Numbered from the stretch's first letter, positions 25,957-34,477 are shown. The stretch: 64,000 nt of DNA from Olsenella sp. SW781 (GCF_012027725.1 NZ_SJOU01000007.1:62001-126000), one strand, 5' to 3'. Translations and numbers: made by a program. Notes: generated by a model not told the origin, from the sequence alone.

Positions 25957-27243
25957 CTACGTGCGGTAGTCGCCGTTGATCGTGACGTAGTCGTGGGTGA
26001 GGTCGCAGGTCCAGACGCGGGTTGACGCCTCGCCCATGCCGAGATTAACGGTGATGGGGATCTCCGGCGCCTCAAAGCGGCGCAGCATGTCCTCCTCGTC
26101 CATGGGAACGGTGAGCCCCGCGCGGCAGACCGGAACGCCCAGAAAGTCGATGTCCACGGCGTACTGGTCGAAGGGCACGCCGCACTTGCCGGCGGCGGCC
26201 GCCACGCGACCCCAGTTGGCATCATGGCCGAAGATCGCGGTCTTCACGAGCGGCGAGTTGGCGATCGCGCGGGCCACGGTGTCCGCGTCCTTCTCGCTGG
26301 CGGCGCCCGTGACGGTCACGGTCACGAGCTTCGTGGAGCCCTCCCCGTCCGCGGCGATCTTGCGGGCGAGCTCCACGCACGCGGCTCGCACCGCCGCCGC
26401 CACGGCCGGGTACGCGGGGTGCGCGAGGTCGATCTTCTCGCCGCCCGCCGCGCCGGTGGCGAGCAGGATGCAGGTGTCGTTGGTGGAGGTGTCCGAGTCA
26501 ACGGTCACCTTGTTGAAGCTCTGTCCCACGGCGGCGGAGAGGGCCTCGCGCGCGGCCTCGGCCGTGAGCGGGGCGTCCGTGGCGAGCACGGCGAGCATCG
26601 TGGCCATGTTGGGCTGGATCATGCCCGAGCCCTTGACGAAGCCGCCCACGTGCACGGTCACGGTGCCGCCGCCCGCCTGCGGGACCTCGCCCGCGATGGA
26701 GACCTCCTTGGGCACGGTGTCCGTGGTCATGACGGCGCAGGCGGCGTCATGCGCCCCGGTGGCGCTCGGCGCGAGCGCGGCCACGGCGGCCGGCACGCCC
26801 TCCTCGTAGGGCCCCCACGGCAGCGGCACGCCGATCACGCCCGTGGAGCACACGAGCACGTCCTCGGCGGCACAGCCCAGCTCGGCGGCCACGCGCTCGC
26901 AGGCGCGCTCGGCGCAGGCCAGGCCTGGCTCACCGGTGGCCGCGTTGGCGTTGCCGGAGTTGAGCACCACGGCACGGGCGCGGCCGTCCGCCACGTGGGC
27001 GCGACTCACCGTGACGGGCGCCGCGCAGAAGCGGTTGGTCGTGAACGTGGCCGCGGCGACGCAGGGCCCGTCCGCGACGACGAGCGCGAGGTCCAGGCGG
27101 TTGGGGTTCTTGCGAAAGCCCGCCGACACGCCGGCGGCGCTGATGCCGGAGGCGGCGCAGACGCCGCCCTCGCAGGGCGAGAAGCCGCAGGCCTCGGGCG
27201 TGTCCGGCGCCACGGGGACCGCGAGCGGTGAAAGGTCAGACAT
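25957..27243 (-). CDS. argJ: Bifunctional glutamate N-acetyltransferase / ornithine acetyltransferase
   Basis: 428 aa Ntn-type enzyme moving the acetyl group from N-acetylornithine to glutamate, which makes the pathway cyclic. The autocleavage site is in KGSGMIQPNMATML, where Thr of the ATML tetrad becomes the nucleophile of the beta chain. An N-terminal GISAAGVSAGFRKNPNRLDL segment and the C-terminal VTINGDYRT ending are typical. The ATG at 27241-27243 is chosen by family length. Presence of argJ and no argE/argA nearby supports the cyclic pathway. Confidence 0.95.
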   Translation of the reverse strand: MSDLSPLAVPVAPDTPEACGFSPCEGGVCAASGISAAGVSAGFRKNPNRLDLALVVADGPCVAAATFTTNRFCAAPVTVSRAHVADGRARAVVLNSGNANAATGEPGLACAERACERVAAELGCAAEDVLVCSTGVIGVPLPWGPYEEGVPAAVAALAPSATGAHDAACAVMTTDTVPKEVSIAGEVPQAGGGTVTVHVGGFVKGSGMIQPNMATMLAVLATDAPLTAEAAREALSAAVGQSFNKVTVDSDTSTNDTCILLATGAAGGEKIDLAHPAYPAVAAAVRAACVELARKIAADGEGSTKLVTVTVTGAASEKDADTVARAIANSPLVKTAIFGHDANWGRVAAAAGKCGVPFDQYAVDIDFLGVPVCRAGLTVPMDEEDMLRRFEAPEIPITVNLGMGEASTRVWTCDLTHDYVTINGDYRT

Positions 27244-27286
27244 GTGTTCTTCTCCCTTGGAAGCCCGGGAGCGCCGCTCCCGGGTG

Positions 27287-28360
27287 CTAGATGAGGGGCG
27301 CCGGGGCAAGAAGCCCCGTGGTCTCGGGAAGCCCCAGCACGACGTTGGCGCACTGGACGGCCTGGGCGGCCGCGCCCTTCCCGAGGTTGTCGATCGCGCA
27401 GGACGCGACGATCGTGCGTCGTCGTCGGGCGTCGAGCGCCACGCCCACCTGGGCGCGCGCGGTGGCGGCGACGGACGCGGTGGCGGGCATGCTTCCCGCG
27501 GGAAGCATCGTGACCAGCGGCTCGTCCGCATAGGCGCGCTCGTAGGCGGCCTGCACGTCCTCGGCGGTGACATCGGGGGCCGCCTCGAGGTAGACCGTGG
27601 AGAGGAGGCCGCGCGTGAGCGGCGCCAGGTGCGGCGTGAAGACCACGGACATCTCGCGGCCCGCCATCTCGGAGAGCGTCTGCTCGATCTCCGGCGTGTG
27701 GCGGTGCTTGGCCACGCCGTATGCCTCGACGGACTCGTTGGCGTGGCAGAAGTGGGTGCGCGCGTTGCAGCCGCGGCCGGCGCCGGAGACGCCGGAGATG
27801 GCGTCGGCGATCACGAGGTCGCCGGTCGCGATGCCGGCGGAGAGGGCGGGCGCGGCGGCGAGCGCCGTGGCCGTGGGATAGCAGCCCGGCACGGCCACGA
27901 GCACGGCCTCCCCGGCGGCGCGGCGCTCGGCGAGCGCGGACACGCCGGCGCGGAAGAGCTCCGGCAGGCCGTAGACGGTCTGGCCGAGAAGCTCGGGGCT
28001 CGTGTGCGGGGTGGCGTACCAGGCCTCGTAGACGGCCGGGTCATGCAGGCGGTAGTCCGCGGAGAGGTCGATCACGTGCACGCCGCGGGCGAGCAGCTCC
28101 GGGGTGAGCGCGAGGCTCGCGGTGTGCGGCACGGCGAGGAACGCCACGTCGGCCGCCGCGGCGATGGCGTCGGGCTCCGGAAGCGAGAGCACCACGTCGC
28201 ACGCGCCCGCGAGCGACGGGTAGACGGCGTCCAGGCGCGTGCCGGCCTCCTTGCGGTCCGTGGTCATGGCCAGCTCGAGCTCGGGGTGACCGAGGACCAG
28301 ACGACAGACCTCGACGCCCGCGTATCCCGTCGCCCCCACCACGCATGCCCTGATGCCCAT
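27287..28360 (-). CDS. argC: N-acetyl-gamma-glutamyl-phosphate reductase
   Basis: 357 aa NADPH-dependent reductase, third step of arginine synthesis. N-terminal Rossmann ACVVGATGYAGVEV, catalytic Cys in AVPGCYPTATALA, the SGVSGAGRG loop, and His in FTPHLAPLTRGLLST. The ATG at 28358-28360 has GGGGGA upstream; an in-frame ATG 14 codons earlier would overlap the promoter's transcript start. First gene of argCJBD. Confidence 0.95.
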   Translation of the reverse strand: MGIRACVVGATGYAGVEVCRLVLGHPELELAMTTDRKEAGTRLDAVYPSLAGACDVVLSLPEPDAIAAAADVAFLAVPHTASLALTPELLARGVHVIDLSADYRLHDPAVYEAWYATPHTSPELLGQTVYGLPELFRAGVSALAERRAAGEAVLVAVPGCYPTATALAAAPALSAGIATGDLVIADAISGVSGAGRGCNARTHFCHANESVEAYGVAKHRHTPEIEQTLSEMAGREMSVVFTPHLAPLTRGLLSTVYLEAAPDVTAEDVQAAYERAYADEPLVTMLPAGSMPATASVAATARAQVGVALDARRRRTIVASCAIDNLGKGAAAQAVQCANVVLGLPETTGLLAPAPLI

Positions 28361-28402
28361 GACGCAATCCCCCACGTTCTTCTCGCCTGCTGCACTACGC
28401 AC

Positions 28403-28431
28403 AAGTTATGCGGGGCGTCGCCGGGTGTCAA
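28403..28431 (-). promoter_or_regulatory. Promoter of the argCJBD operon
   Basis: Minus strand: consensus -35 TTGACA (28426-28431), exactly 17 bp, then -10 TAACTT (28403-28408). The start would be near 28396, about 36 nt before the argC ATG. The uptake-like word GTTCTTCTCGC (28376-28386) lies in the short leader. I could not see a convincing ArgR box. Confidence 0.65.
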
Positions 28432-28503
28432 CGACGCAGGGGCATTCGGACACCGGACGGATACACTTCCGCGGGGGTCTCCGAGTTGGGGGCCGTCCCC
28501 GAC

Positions 28504-28722
28504 TCACAGGCCGCGCTCGCGGAGGCGCGCGTCGATCTCCTTGAGCGTGATGCGCGCGGCGAAGAGCTGCCGGTAGGTGGCCGACTTCACCCTGCCGGCC
28601 GCCGCCAGCTCGTCCATGCGGGCCTTCGTGGCCTCGAGCTCGTCGCGCACGCCGGCCGCGAACTCGTCGTAGGCGGCAAGGCGCGCCGCGTCGTTCTTCT
28701 CGCCCAAACCCTTCTCGCCCAT
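28504..28722 (-). CDS. Small helical protein coupled to the MIF-like gene
   Basis: 72 aa, no family recognised. It opens MGEKGLGEKN, then is almost wholly helical and charged (YDEFAAGVRDELEATKARMD). The start overlaps the stop of the MIF-type tautomerase gene (TGATG), so the two are made together. The repeated GEK is encoded by two adjacent copies of the GAGAAG word discussed in the findings, and may owe more to DNA-level selection than to protein function. Confidence 0.6.
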   Translation of the reverse strand: MGEKGLGEKNDAARLAAYDEFAAGVRDELEATKARMDELAAAGRVKSATYRQLFAARITLKEIDARLRERGL

Positions 28723-29072
28723 CAGAAGTTGGCGCCGTTCCAGCCGAAGCTCGGCGTCCATCCGTAGCGGATGTAGACCCGGGCGGGGCCCACGCCCAGC
28801 TCGCGGCAGATCGCGGGCGTCGCCTCCTCGGTGAAGCGCTCCCATGCGGACGCGGGCACCTCGGAGCGCGCGAACACGCTCACGTCGACGAGGGCGCACG
28901 GTTCGGAGTCGTCCCCCGCGAAGTAGATGTGGGCGTCGTCCTCGAAGAGACACATGAGCCAGGACTCGGACTTGCCGGGGATGGCCTCGATCGCGCGGCC
29001 GTAGGCGGACTTGAGGGCCTCGCGGGCCGCGGGCGCGATGGGCGCGGAGCAGTAGGTGTGGACGACGGGCAT
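28722..29072 (-). CDS. MIF-like tautomerase (macrophage migration inhibitory factor family)
   Basis: 116 aa, the length of mammalian MIF. Pro2, which becomes the catalytic N-terminal proline, is present (MPVVHTY), with Lys34 in PGKSESWLM, the FAGDDSEPCALVDV strand, LGVGPARVYI and the closing GWNGANF that parallels MIF's GWNxxTF. Phenylpyruvate or D-dopachrome tautomerase activity is likely; in eukaryotes the fold is a cytokine. No signal peptide. Start set by GAGAGGAGCC. Next to an uncharacterised 72-aa protein. Confidence 0.85.
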   Translation of the reverse strand: MPVVHTYCSAPIAPAAREALKSAYGRAIEAIPGKSESWLMCLFEDDAHIYFAGDDSEPCALVDVSVFARSEVPASAWERFTEEATPAICRELGVGPARVYIRYGWTPSFGWNGANF

Positions 29073-29131
29073 GGCGGCTCCTCTCTGTCGGATGCACCCA
29101 GCATAGCGCAGCGTGGTCCATCCGCGAGGCT

Positions 29132-29854
29132 CTAGCGCGCGAGCTCGTCGAGCGTGCGACCGCCGTCGTCGCGCAGCACGCGCCAGCTGTTGGTCCCCGC
29201 GAAGTAGAGCAGGTGACCGACCTCGTTCACGCTCCTGAGCACGATGTCCTCCGTCGTGCGCGCGCCCGAGATGGCGTCCGCGTGCTCCTCGCGAAGCCGA
29301 AGCGCGAAGCGCGCGGCAAACCCGAGGCTCCCGTCGCGGTTGAGCGGCGGATCGGGACGGAGCGCCGCCCCGGCGAGGACCCTCAGGCGGTCGCGCGCCT
29401 CCCAGACCACCGTGGCCTCGCTCCCCTCGTGGCGGACGCGGAGCGGGAGCTCGGCGAGCTCGGGGCGCCACCGGTGCCGGGCCTTGCCCGCAGGGCGTCC
29501 CCTTGAGGACCCGGGGGCCTCGCCCGGAAAGATGCCCAGGGCGCGAAGGGCAAGGAGGGCGGGGCCGGGCTCGCCGGCACGCCCGGGACCGGGCTCGGAG
29601 GACGACGCGACCGCCCGGCGCAGCTCCGCCGCGGACACGCCCGCCGCGCGCACCGTCACCAGACGCCGGGCGCCGGCAGGAAGTTCCCCCTCGACCACGC
29701 GCGCCGTCCCATCGGGAAGCACGGCGAGCTGGCAGGAGCCCTCGTCCGGCACCCCCGGCGCGGGCACGACCTCGACCGTGACGGCACCGTCCGGAGTCTT
29801 CGCGCAAACGCGCTCCCCGCCCGGTGCGTCCTCGACGCTGACAAGCAGCTGCAT
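29132..29854 (-). CDS. Unknown protein with DUF4357-like C-terminus
   Basis: 240 aa. The ATG at 29852-29854 follows GAGGGAG. The N-terminal half starts MQLLVSVEDAPGGERVCAKT and is rich in Gly/Pro/Arg; residues ~180-238 (RTTEDIVLRSVNEVGHLLYF, then GGRTLDEL) resemble the DUF4357 module found at the ends of nuclease and DUF3644-type proteins. No catalytic motif is visible. Function unknown. Confidence 0.5.
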   Translation of the reverse strand: MQLLVSVEDAPGGERVCAKTPDGAVTVEVVPAPGVPDEGSCQLAVLPDGTARVVEGELPAGARRLVTVRAAGVSAAELRRAVASSSEPGPGRAGEPGPALLALRALGIFPGEAPGSSRGRPAGKARHRWRPELAELPLRVRHEGSEATVVWEARDRLRVLAGAALRPDPPLNRDGSLGFAARFALRLREEHADAISGARTTEDIVLRSVNEVGHLLYFAGTNSWRVLRDDGGRTLDELAR

Positions 29855-29956
29855 GTTCCCTCCCTCGTAGCGGCCCCCGCGCAGACGGACGTCCGCGGGG
29901 CATGTCGTCCGGCACGATCTTGGGTATCCTACCCGCAGGGGCGAAAGGAGAATCGG

Positions 29957-30322
29957 ATGGGCTTCCTTGGAAAGTGGTTCGTGACGGCCATCGCGTGCGC
30001 GGTGGCCATCTGGCTCGTGCCCGGGATCGTGCCGGTCGGGGGCACCTGGATGGGGCCGATCGTCTGCGCGCTCGTGCTCGCGCTGCTCAACGCCACCGTC
30101 AAGCCGGTGATGCAGGCGCTCGCCATACCCTTCACCATCGCCACGCTCGGCATCTTCTACCTTGTGGTCAACGCGTTCGTGCTCGAGCTCGCGAGCTGGC
30201 TCTCGCGCAACATCTTCCACGCCGGCATCGCCATAGACTCGCTCTTCTCGGCAATCCTCGGCTCGATCGTGATCTCGCTCGTAAGCATGTTCGTGGCCGG
30301 CGTCGTCGGGGCAGACGACTAG
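29957..30322 (+). CDS. Phage holin family 4 (Phage_holin_4_2/YvlD-like) membrane protein
   Basis: 121 aa with three to four hydrophobic segments. IVCALVLALLNATVKPVMQ, followed by PFTIATLGIFYLVVNAFVLE, is the Phage_holin_4_2 signature; Bacillus YvlD belongs here. Despite the name these are widespread chromosomal inner-membrane proteins, some tied to envelope stress. RBS AAAGGAG. No other phage genes are near, so this is not a prophage trace. It ends in a shared terminator-like palindrome. Confidence 0.85.
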   Translation: MGFLGKWFVTAIACAVAIWLVPGIVPVGGTWMGPIVCALVLALLNATVKPVMQALAIPFTIATLGIFYLVVNAFVLELASWLSRNIFHAGIAIDSLFSAILGSIVISLVSMFVAGVVGADD

Positions 30323-30327
30323 GGGCC

Positions 30328-30411
30328 AAAATTAATCCGCCCTGTGGGCGCGACGGCTTTTTCTCAACTGGGAAAACGCTCCGGAGGGACCCCACAGGGC
30401 GGATTAATTTT
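30328..30411. terminator. 21-bp perfect inverted repeat between convergent genes
   Basis: Arms 30328-30348 and 30391-30411 match perfectly (AAAATTAATCCGCCCTGTGGG and complement) around a 42-nt loop. The TAA stop of the DUF2974 gene (30404-30406) lies inside the right arm. Terminal A/T runs on both outer ends give U-tracts on each strand, so it can act as a bidirectional terminator. Confidence 0.8.
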
Positions 30412-31594
30412 CCGCCTCCCCCTGAGCCCTCGGCGCGCCGACGAGTCCGGCGACCCGGCGGGCGACCCGCGTCGCCGCGTCTGCGGCGGCATCCGTGATC
30501 GCCTCTCCCGCGGCCGCCGCCCCCGCCCCCACGAGCTCCCCGAGGAGGCCGCGCATCATGTCGCGCGTGCGCGGGTCGACCTCCCTCAGCGAGGCGACGA
30601 CCTTCTGGACGGCCGTCGGCGTGGCGAAGAGGTCCTCGAAGGTGGTGGCGCCGCCGGCCGAGAGCGCGTCGAAGAGCTCGTCGGTGAGCAGGCGGCGATC
30701 CTCGGGGTCGAGCCGCGCGAGCCACGCCGAGAACGAGCGAGCCACGACGAGGCACTCCGGGTCAGGCCCGTCCGCCTCCACGAACCCCGCGGGGCCCACC
30801 TGCCAGGAGAGCGGGTCGTGCTGAAGGCTGCGATCCGCGGAGCTCCTCACGATGGTGGCGGGGGCGTCGTCAGAGAAGAACCGTCCCACGACGCTGTACG
30901 CGGGGATGACGCGGGTGTAGCGCTCCCCCATCACGTCATGGCAGCTCACGGGCATCACGGAGCGGTCCATGCCGGGGCCGTCGTTGCTGTAGACGCGCTC
31001 GATCGCGCCGGAGAGAAGGACGGGCGCGCTCGCGGCGGCATAGGCGGCGAGATTCCCGCCCTTCGAGTGCCCGCCCACGCGCACGCGACGCCCCCGCGCG
31101 GCGGCACGCTCGAGCTCGCGGGCGAGGTAGTCGGCGGCGGCGCGCTGCGCCTGCGTGACGGCGAAGCTCAGGACGAAGTTCTCGCGCCAGCCCACCAGCG
31201 TGGTGTCAGTGCCTCGGAAGGCGACGTAGGTCTCGCCGTTGTCGAGGTCGGCGGTGACGGCGGAGAACTGCATCACGCGCTCGTCGTCGCGCACGTCGAC
31301 GTAGTCGCGCAGGAGGGCGTCGCCGAACCGTGCCGAACCGCCGGCTGCCACCACGAAGCGCTCGTCGATCGTCGCGAGCGAGCGCACGCGCGCGGCCACG
31401 TCCCCGCCCGAGCGGGCGAGCAGCTCGCCGCATGCGTCCGTGAGGCGTGCTCCCGGCTCGCCGTGACCGCCGACGATGCCCGTGAAGTCGAGGTAGGAGA
31501 GCGTCGCCAGCACGAGGTTGTCCACGTCGTTGAACGGCCGCTCGGCGAGCGTGATGTCCCCGCGCAGCTCCAGATAGTCCCGAACGTCCGCCAC
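30404..31594 (-). CDS. DUF2974 (Mbeg1-like) alpha/beta hydrolase
   Basis: 396 aa. Contains YVAFRGTDTTLVGWRENF, nucleophile Ser in GHSKGGNLAAYAA, and VYSNDGPGM, all typical of the DUF2974 lipase-like family common in Firmicutes and Coriobacteria. The C-terminal ~80 residues are helical and Ala-rich (GAAAAGEAITDAAADAATR) and may associate with membrane. Substrate unknown; no signal peptide. The stop codon is embedded in the downstream palindrome. Confidence 0.85.
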   Translation of the reverse strand: MADVRDYLELRGDITLAERPFNDVDNLVLATLSYLDFTGIVGGHGEPGARLTDACGELLARSGGDVAARVRSLATIDERFVVAAGGSARFGDALLRDYVDVRDDERVMQFSAVTADLDNGETYVAFRGTDTTLVGWRENFVLSFAVTQAQRAAADYLARELERAAARGRRVRVGGHSKGGNLAAYAAASAPVLLSGAIERVYSNDGPGMDRSVMPVSCHDVMGERYTRVIPAYSVVGRFFSDDAPATIVRSSADRSLQHDPLSWQVGPAGFVEADGPDPECLVVARSFSAWLARLDPEDRRLLTDELFDALSAGGATTFEDLFATPTAVQKVVASLREVDPRTRDMMRGLLGELVGAGAAAAGEAITDAAADAATRVARRVAGLVGAPRAQGEAEN

Positions 31595-31690
31595 AGCCCC
31601 TCCGTCCTTATTGCCACGCTGCTCTTATTCCCCGTCAAGCGGTCCCGAAACGGAGGGCGCCGCCCCTCTCGCCACGCGCGAGGCAAGGCC

Positions 31691-31864
31691 CTTTCCCGGC
31701 GGTAAAGGAGCCCCGAGACAACGGGGCCCGGCACCTCGCTAAGCAAACTTTCTGAGCGCAAAGCGCGAAGCACCATTCTTTCCCAGCGGTAAAGCAGCCC
31801 CGAAACGGCGGGCCCCGCCCTTCTCGCAAAGCAAGCTTCCTGAGCGCAAAGCGCGAAGCAGCTT
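31691..31864. repeat. Two 87-bp tandem direct repeats
   Basis: Unit 1 is 31691-31777, unit 2 is 31778-31864, with a degenerate partial unit at 31621-31690. Shared words include TTTCCC-GCGGTAAAG and CTGAGCGCAAAGCGCGAAGC. The array fills most of the 311-bp gap downstream of the FucO-like gene; minus-strand reading gives a short repetitive ORF that is probably not a gene. Confidence 0.8.
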
Positions 31865-31884
31865 GCTTGCGAGAAGGGCGGGGC
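31813..31884 (-). terminator. Large hairpin downstream of the FucO-like gene
   Basis: Left arm 31813-31837 and right arm 31861-31884 pair over 24 bp with one bulged A, loop 31838-31860. It overlaps repeat unit 2 and includes a copy of GCGAGAAGGGC and its complement. Its position 22 nt after the FucO-like stop suits a terminator, although no U-run follows. Confidence 0.6.
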
Positions 31885-31905
31885 GCCCCAGCGACGGTAA
31901 GGACG

Positions 31906-33069
31906 CTACGCCATCACCTTGCGGAACAGCTCCACGACGGCGGCGTGGTCGGCCTCGCGCGGGTTGCCCGGGAAGCAGGCGTCGGCGATGGCGTCGTCGG
32001 CCAGCTGGTCGAGGTCGGCCTCAACCAGGCCGTCGCACGTCGGCTTGATGTTGACGTCGGCGGAGAGCTGGCGCACGGCGGCGATGGCGGCATCGGCGGC
32101 CTCGTCGTCGGTCATGCCGGTGGTGTCGACGCCCATGGCCACGGCGACCTCGGCAAGGCGCTTGGTCACGACGGGCTTGTTGTACTCCATGGCAACCGGG
32201 AGCAGCATGGCGCAGGCAACGCCGTGCGGGGTGTCGTAGTGCGCGGAGAGCGTGTGCGCCATGGCGTGGTCGATGCCCAGGCCCACGTTGGAGAAGCCCA
32301 TGCCGGCGATGTACTGGGCGAGCGCCATGCCCTCGCGGCCGGAGCCCGGCTGCCCGCTCTTGGCCTCGGCCACGGCGTCGCGCAGGTGCTGGGAGATGAG
32401 CTGGATAGCCTTGTAGTGGAACATGTCGGAGAGCTCCCAGGCGCCCTGGGTGGTGTAGCCCTCGATGGCGTGCGTGAGCGCGTCCATGCCGGTGGCGGCG
32501 GTGAGGCCGGCGGGCATGGAGGCCATCATGTCGGGGTCAACCACGGCGACGTCGGGGATGTCGTTGACATCGACGCAGACGAACTTGCGGACCTTCTCGG
32601 GGTCGGTGATCACGTAGTTGATCGTGACCTCGGCCGCGGTGCCGGCGGTGGTGGGCACGGCGATGGTGAAGACGGCGTGCTTCTTGGTGGGGGCCACGCC
32701 CTCGAGGGAGACGACGTCGGCGAACTCGGGGTTGGCGACGATGATGCCGATGCCCTTGGCGGTGTCCATCGAGGAGCCGCCGCCGATGGCGACGATGCAG
32801 TCGGCGCCCGAGGCCTGGTAGGCGGCCACGCCGTCCTGGACGTTCTTGATCGTGGGGTTGGGCTTGATCTCGGAGTAGAGCTCCCAGGCGATGCCCGCCT
32901 CGTCGAGAAGGTCGGTCACCTTGGCCACAACGCCAAACTTCACGAGGTCGGGGTCGGAGCAGACGAAGGCCTTCTTGTAGCCGCGGCGCTCAAGCTCGCC
33001 GGGAATCTCCTTGATCGCGCCGGAGCCGTGGTAGGAGATGTTGTTCAGGACGAAGCGGTTGACTGCCAT
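31906..33069 (-). CDS. Iron-containing alcohol dehydrogenase, lactaldehyde reductase-like
   Basis: 387 aa type III (iron) alcohol dehydrogenase. NAD motif GGGSSMDTAKG, the VPTTAGTAAEVT segment, and iron ligands in DALTHAIEGY, GIDHAMAHTLSAHYDTPHG. The opening MAVNRFVLNNISYHGSGAI is very close to FucO, which reduces lactaldehyde to 1,2-propanediol in fucose and rhamnose fermentation. No sugar genes are adjacent, so a general role in reoxidising NADH is equally possible. Divergent from the M20 peptidase across a dyad-rich control region. Confidence 0.82.
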   Translation of the reverse strand: MAVNRFVLNNISYHGSGAIKEIPGELERRGYKKAFVCSDPDLVKFGVVAKVTDLLDEAGIAWELYSEIKPNPTIKNVQDGVAAYQASGADCIVAIGGGSSMDTAKGIGIIVANPEFADVVSLEGVAPTKKHAVFTIAVPTTAGTAAEVTINYVITDPEKVRKFVCVDVNDIPDVAVVDPDMMASMPAGLTAATGMDALTHAIEGYTTQGAWELSDMFHYKAIQLISQHLRDAVAEAKSGQPGSGREGMALAQYIAGMGFSNVGLGIDHAMAHTLSAHYDTPHGVACAMLLPVAMEYNKPVVTKRLAEVAVAMGVDTTGMTDDEAADAAIAAVRQLSADVNIKPTCDGLVEADLDQLADDAIADACFPGNPREADHAAVVELFRKVMA

Positions 33070-33201
33070 GTTGTGATTCCCCCTTGGGTTGCAGCGTGCC
33101 GGAAGGCCGGCCGTCCGCAGGGTAGTATGCGCCCAAAGCGTTATGTTGGCGGAGGCCGACTCCGCAGGCGGCGCGTTCTTCTCGGCAAACCACGACAGAG
33201 G

Positions 33202-33255
33202 TTGACAAAGCTGACGGGGTCAACTGTCATGAGAGAATAGTGTGACAATTGACCC
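33202..33255. promoter_or_regulatory. Operator-like dyad between FucO-like and M20 genes
   Basis: GGGTCAACTGTCA (33217-33229) and TGACAATTGACCC (33243-33255) form a 13-bp inverted repeat with one mismatch and a 13-bp centre. A further TTGACA stands at 33202. CTGTCATGAGA occurs twice (33224 and 33264). The TTGACA with TGTCAT 17 bp on is a possible plus-strand promoter, so a bound regulator would control both divergent genes. Confidence 0.55.
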
Positions 33256-33290
33256 TGTCCACTCTGTCATGAGACGCGCCAGGAGCCATC

Positions 33291-34460
33291 GTGAACGAGA
33301 AGATCAAGCAGCTTGCCACCGCCTACGCCGACGAGTGCCACAAGGAGGAGCTCGAGCTGCTCCGCACGCTCGCGCAGATCCCCGCCCCCTCCGGTCACGA
33401 GGAGCGCCGCGCCGAGTTCATCCGCGACTGGCTGCTCGCGCAAGGCGCGCCCGTGGGGTCCGTGCGCATCGACGACGCGAAAAACGTGATCTTCTCGCTG
33501 CCCGCCGGCCCCCGCGCGACCGACGACGGAATCGCCGTCTTCGCCGCCCACACCGACGTCGTCTTCCCCGACACCGAGCCGCTGCCGCTCGCCGAGAGCG
33601 CGACGCGCCTGCTCGCGCCCGGCGTGGGAGACGACACCGCCAACCTCGTGGGACTGCTCCTCGCGGCCCGCTACCTCATGCGCAACCGCGTCGCCCTCGA
33701 CCGGCCGCTGCTCGTCGTGGCAAACTCCTGCGAGGAGGGGCTCGGCAACCTCGCCGGCACGCGGGAGCTCTTCCGCCAGTACGCCGGCCGCGTGCGCGAG
33801 TTCACCTCGTTCGACCTCTATCTGGGCATGCACGTGGTGTCGGCCGTCGGCTCGCATCGCTGGCGGGTCATGTGCCACACGCAGGGCGGCCACTCGTGGG
33901 AGAACTTCGGGCGCGACAACGCCATCGAGGAGCTCTGCTCCATCATCGAGGACCTCTACGCGATGGAGCTCCCCACCGCCGCCAAGACCACCATCAACGT
34001 CGGTCGGTTCGAGGGCGGCACCACCGTGAACTCCATAGCCGAGGACGCGAGCGTGCTCGTCGAGTACCGCTCCGCGTCCGAGGAGTGCCTTGAGCTGATG
34101 TACGGGAAGTTCGTGGGGCTCGTGGAGGAGCACCTTCGGAAGGGCTCGCGCATCGACGTCAAGCTCATCGGCCGGCGCCCCGCGTCCGGCGAGCACGTGC
34201 CCGCGGGGCAGGGCGAGCTCATCGCCCGAACCGACGAGGTGCTGCGCGAGCTCGGCGGCGTGACGCCCACCCACCAGGAGTCCTCGACGGACGCAAACAT
34301 ACCGCTCTCGCTGGGAATCTGCGCCCACACCGTGGGCACCGTGGAGGGGGACCTCCTCCACACGCGCGAGGAGTGGGTCGAGAAGGACAGCCTCCGGCGC
34401 GGCCTCGCCGTCATCCTCGCGCTCATGCTCGCGCACGCGACCGACGTCGAGCGCCACTGA
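33291..34460 (+). CDS. M20 family metallopeptidase (peptidase T-like)
   Basis: 389 aa cytoplasmic zinc peptidase. Metal-binding residues are visible in FAAHTDVVF, GVGDDTANLVGLL, the catalytic NSCEEGLGN pair, and a late HQESSTDANI; the central dimerisation domain carries TQGGHSWENFGRDNAIE. The family includes di- and tripeptidases, acylases and carboxypeptidases; length and GDD spacing resemble peptidase T or Xaa-His dipeptidases. GTG start with AGGAG 6 nt upstream. Stop lies just before a solo half of the TGGCGTCAGG repeat. Confidence 0.85.
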   Translation: MNEKIKQLATAYADECHKEELELLRTLAQIPAPSGHEERRAEFIRDWLLAQGAPVGSVRIDDAKNVIFSLPAGPRATDDGIAVFAAHTDVVFPDTEPLPLAESATRLLAPGVGDDTANLVGLLLAARYLMRNRVALDRPLLVVANSCEEGLGNLAGTRELFRQYAGRVREFTSFDLYLGMHVVSAVGSHRWRVMCHTQGGHSWENFGRDNAIEELCSIIEDLYAMELPTAAKTTINVGRFEGGTTVNSIAEDASVLVEYRSASEECLELMYGKFVGLVEEHLRKGSRIDVKLIGRRPASGEHVPAGQGELIARTDEVLRELGGVTPTHQESSTDANIPLSLGICAHTVGTVEGDLLHTREEWVEKDSLRRGLAVILALMLAHATDVERH

Positions 34461-34477
34461 CGCCACCCCACAGGCAC

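Noticed and set aside
29957-30322. Prophage remnant because of the holin-family call
   Set aside because: No other phage gene is nearby and this family is common on bacterial chromosomes.
31635-31829. Short repetitive Cys/Arg-rich ORF on the minus strand
   Set aside because: It is simply the translation of the 87-bp tandem repeats, with no RBS of note.
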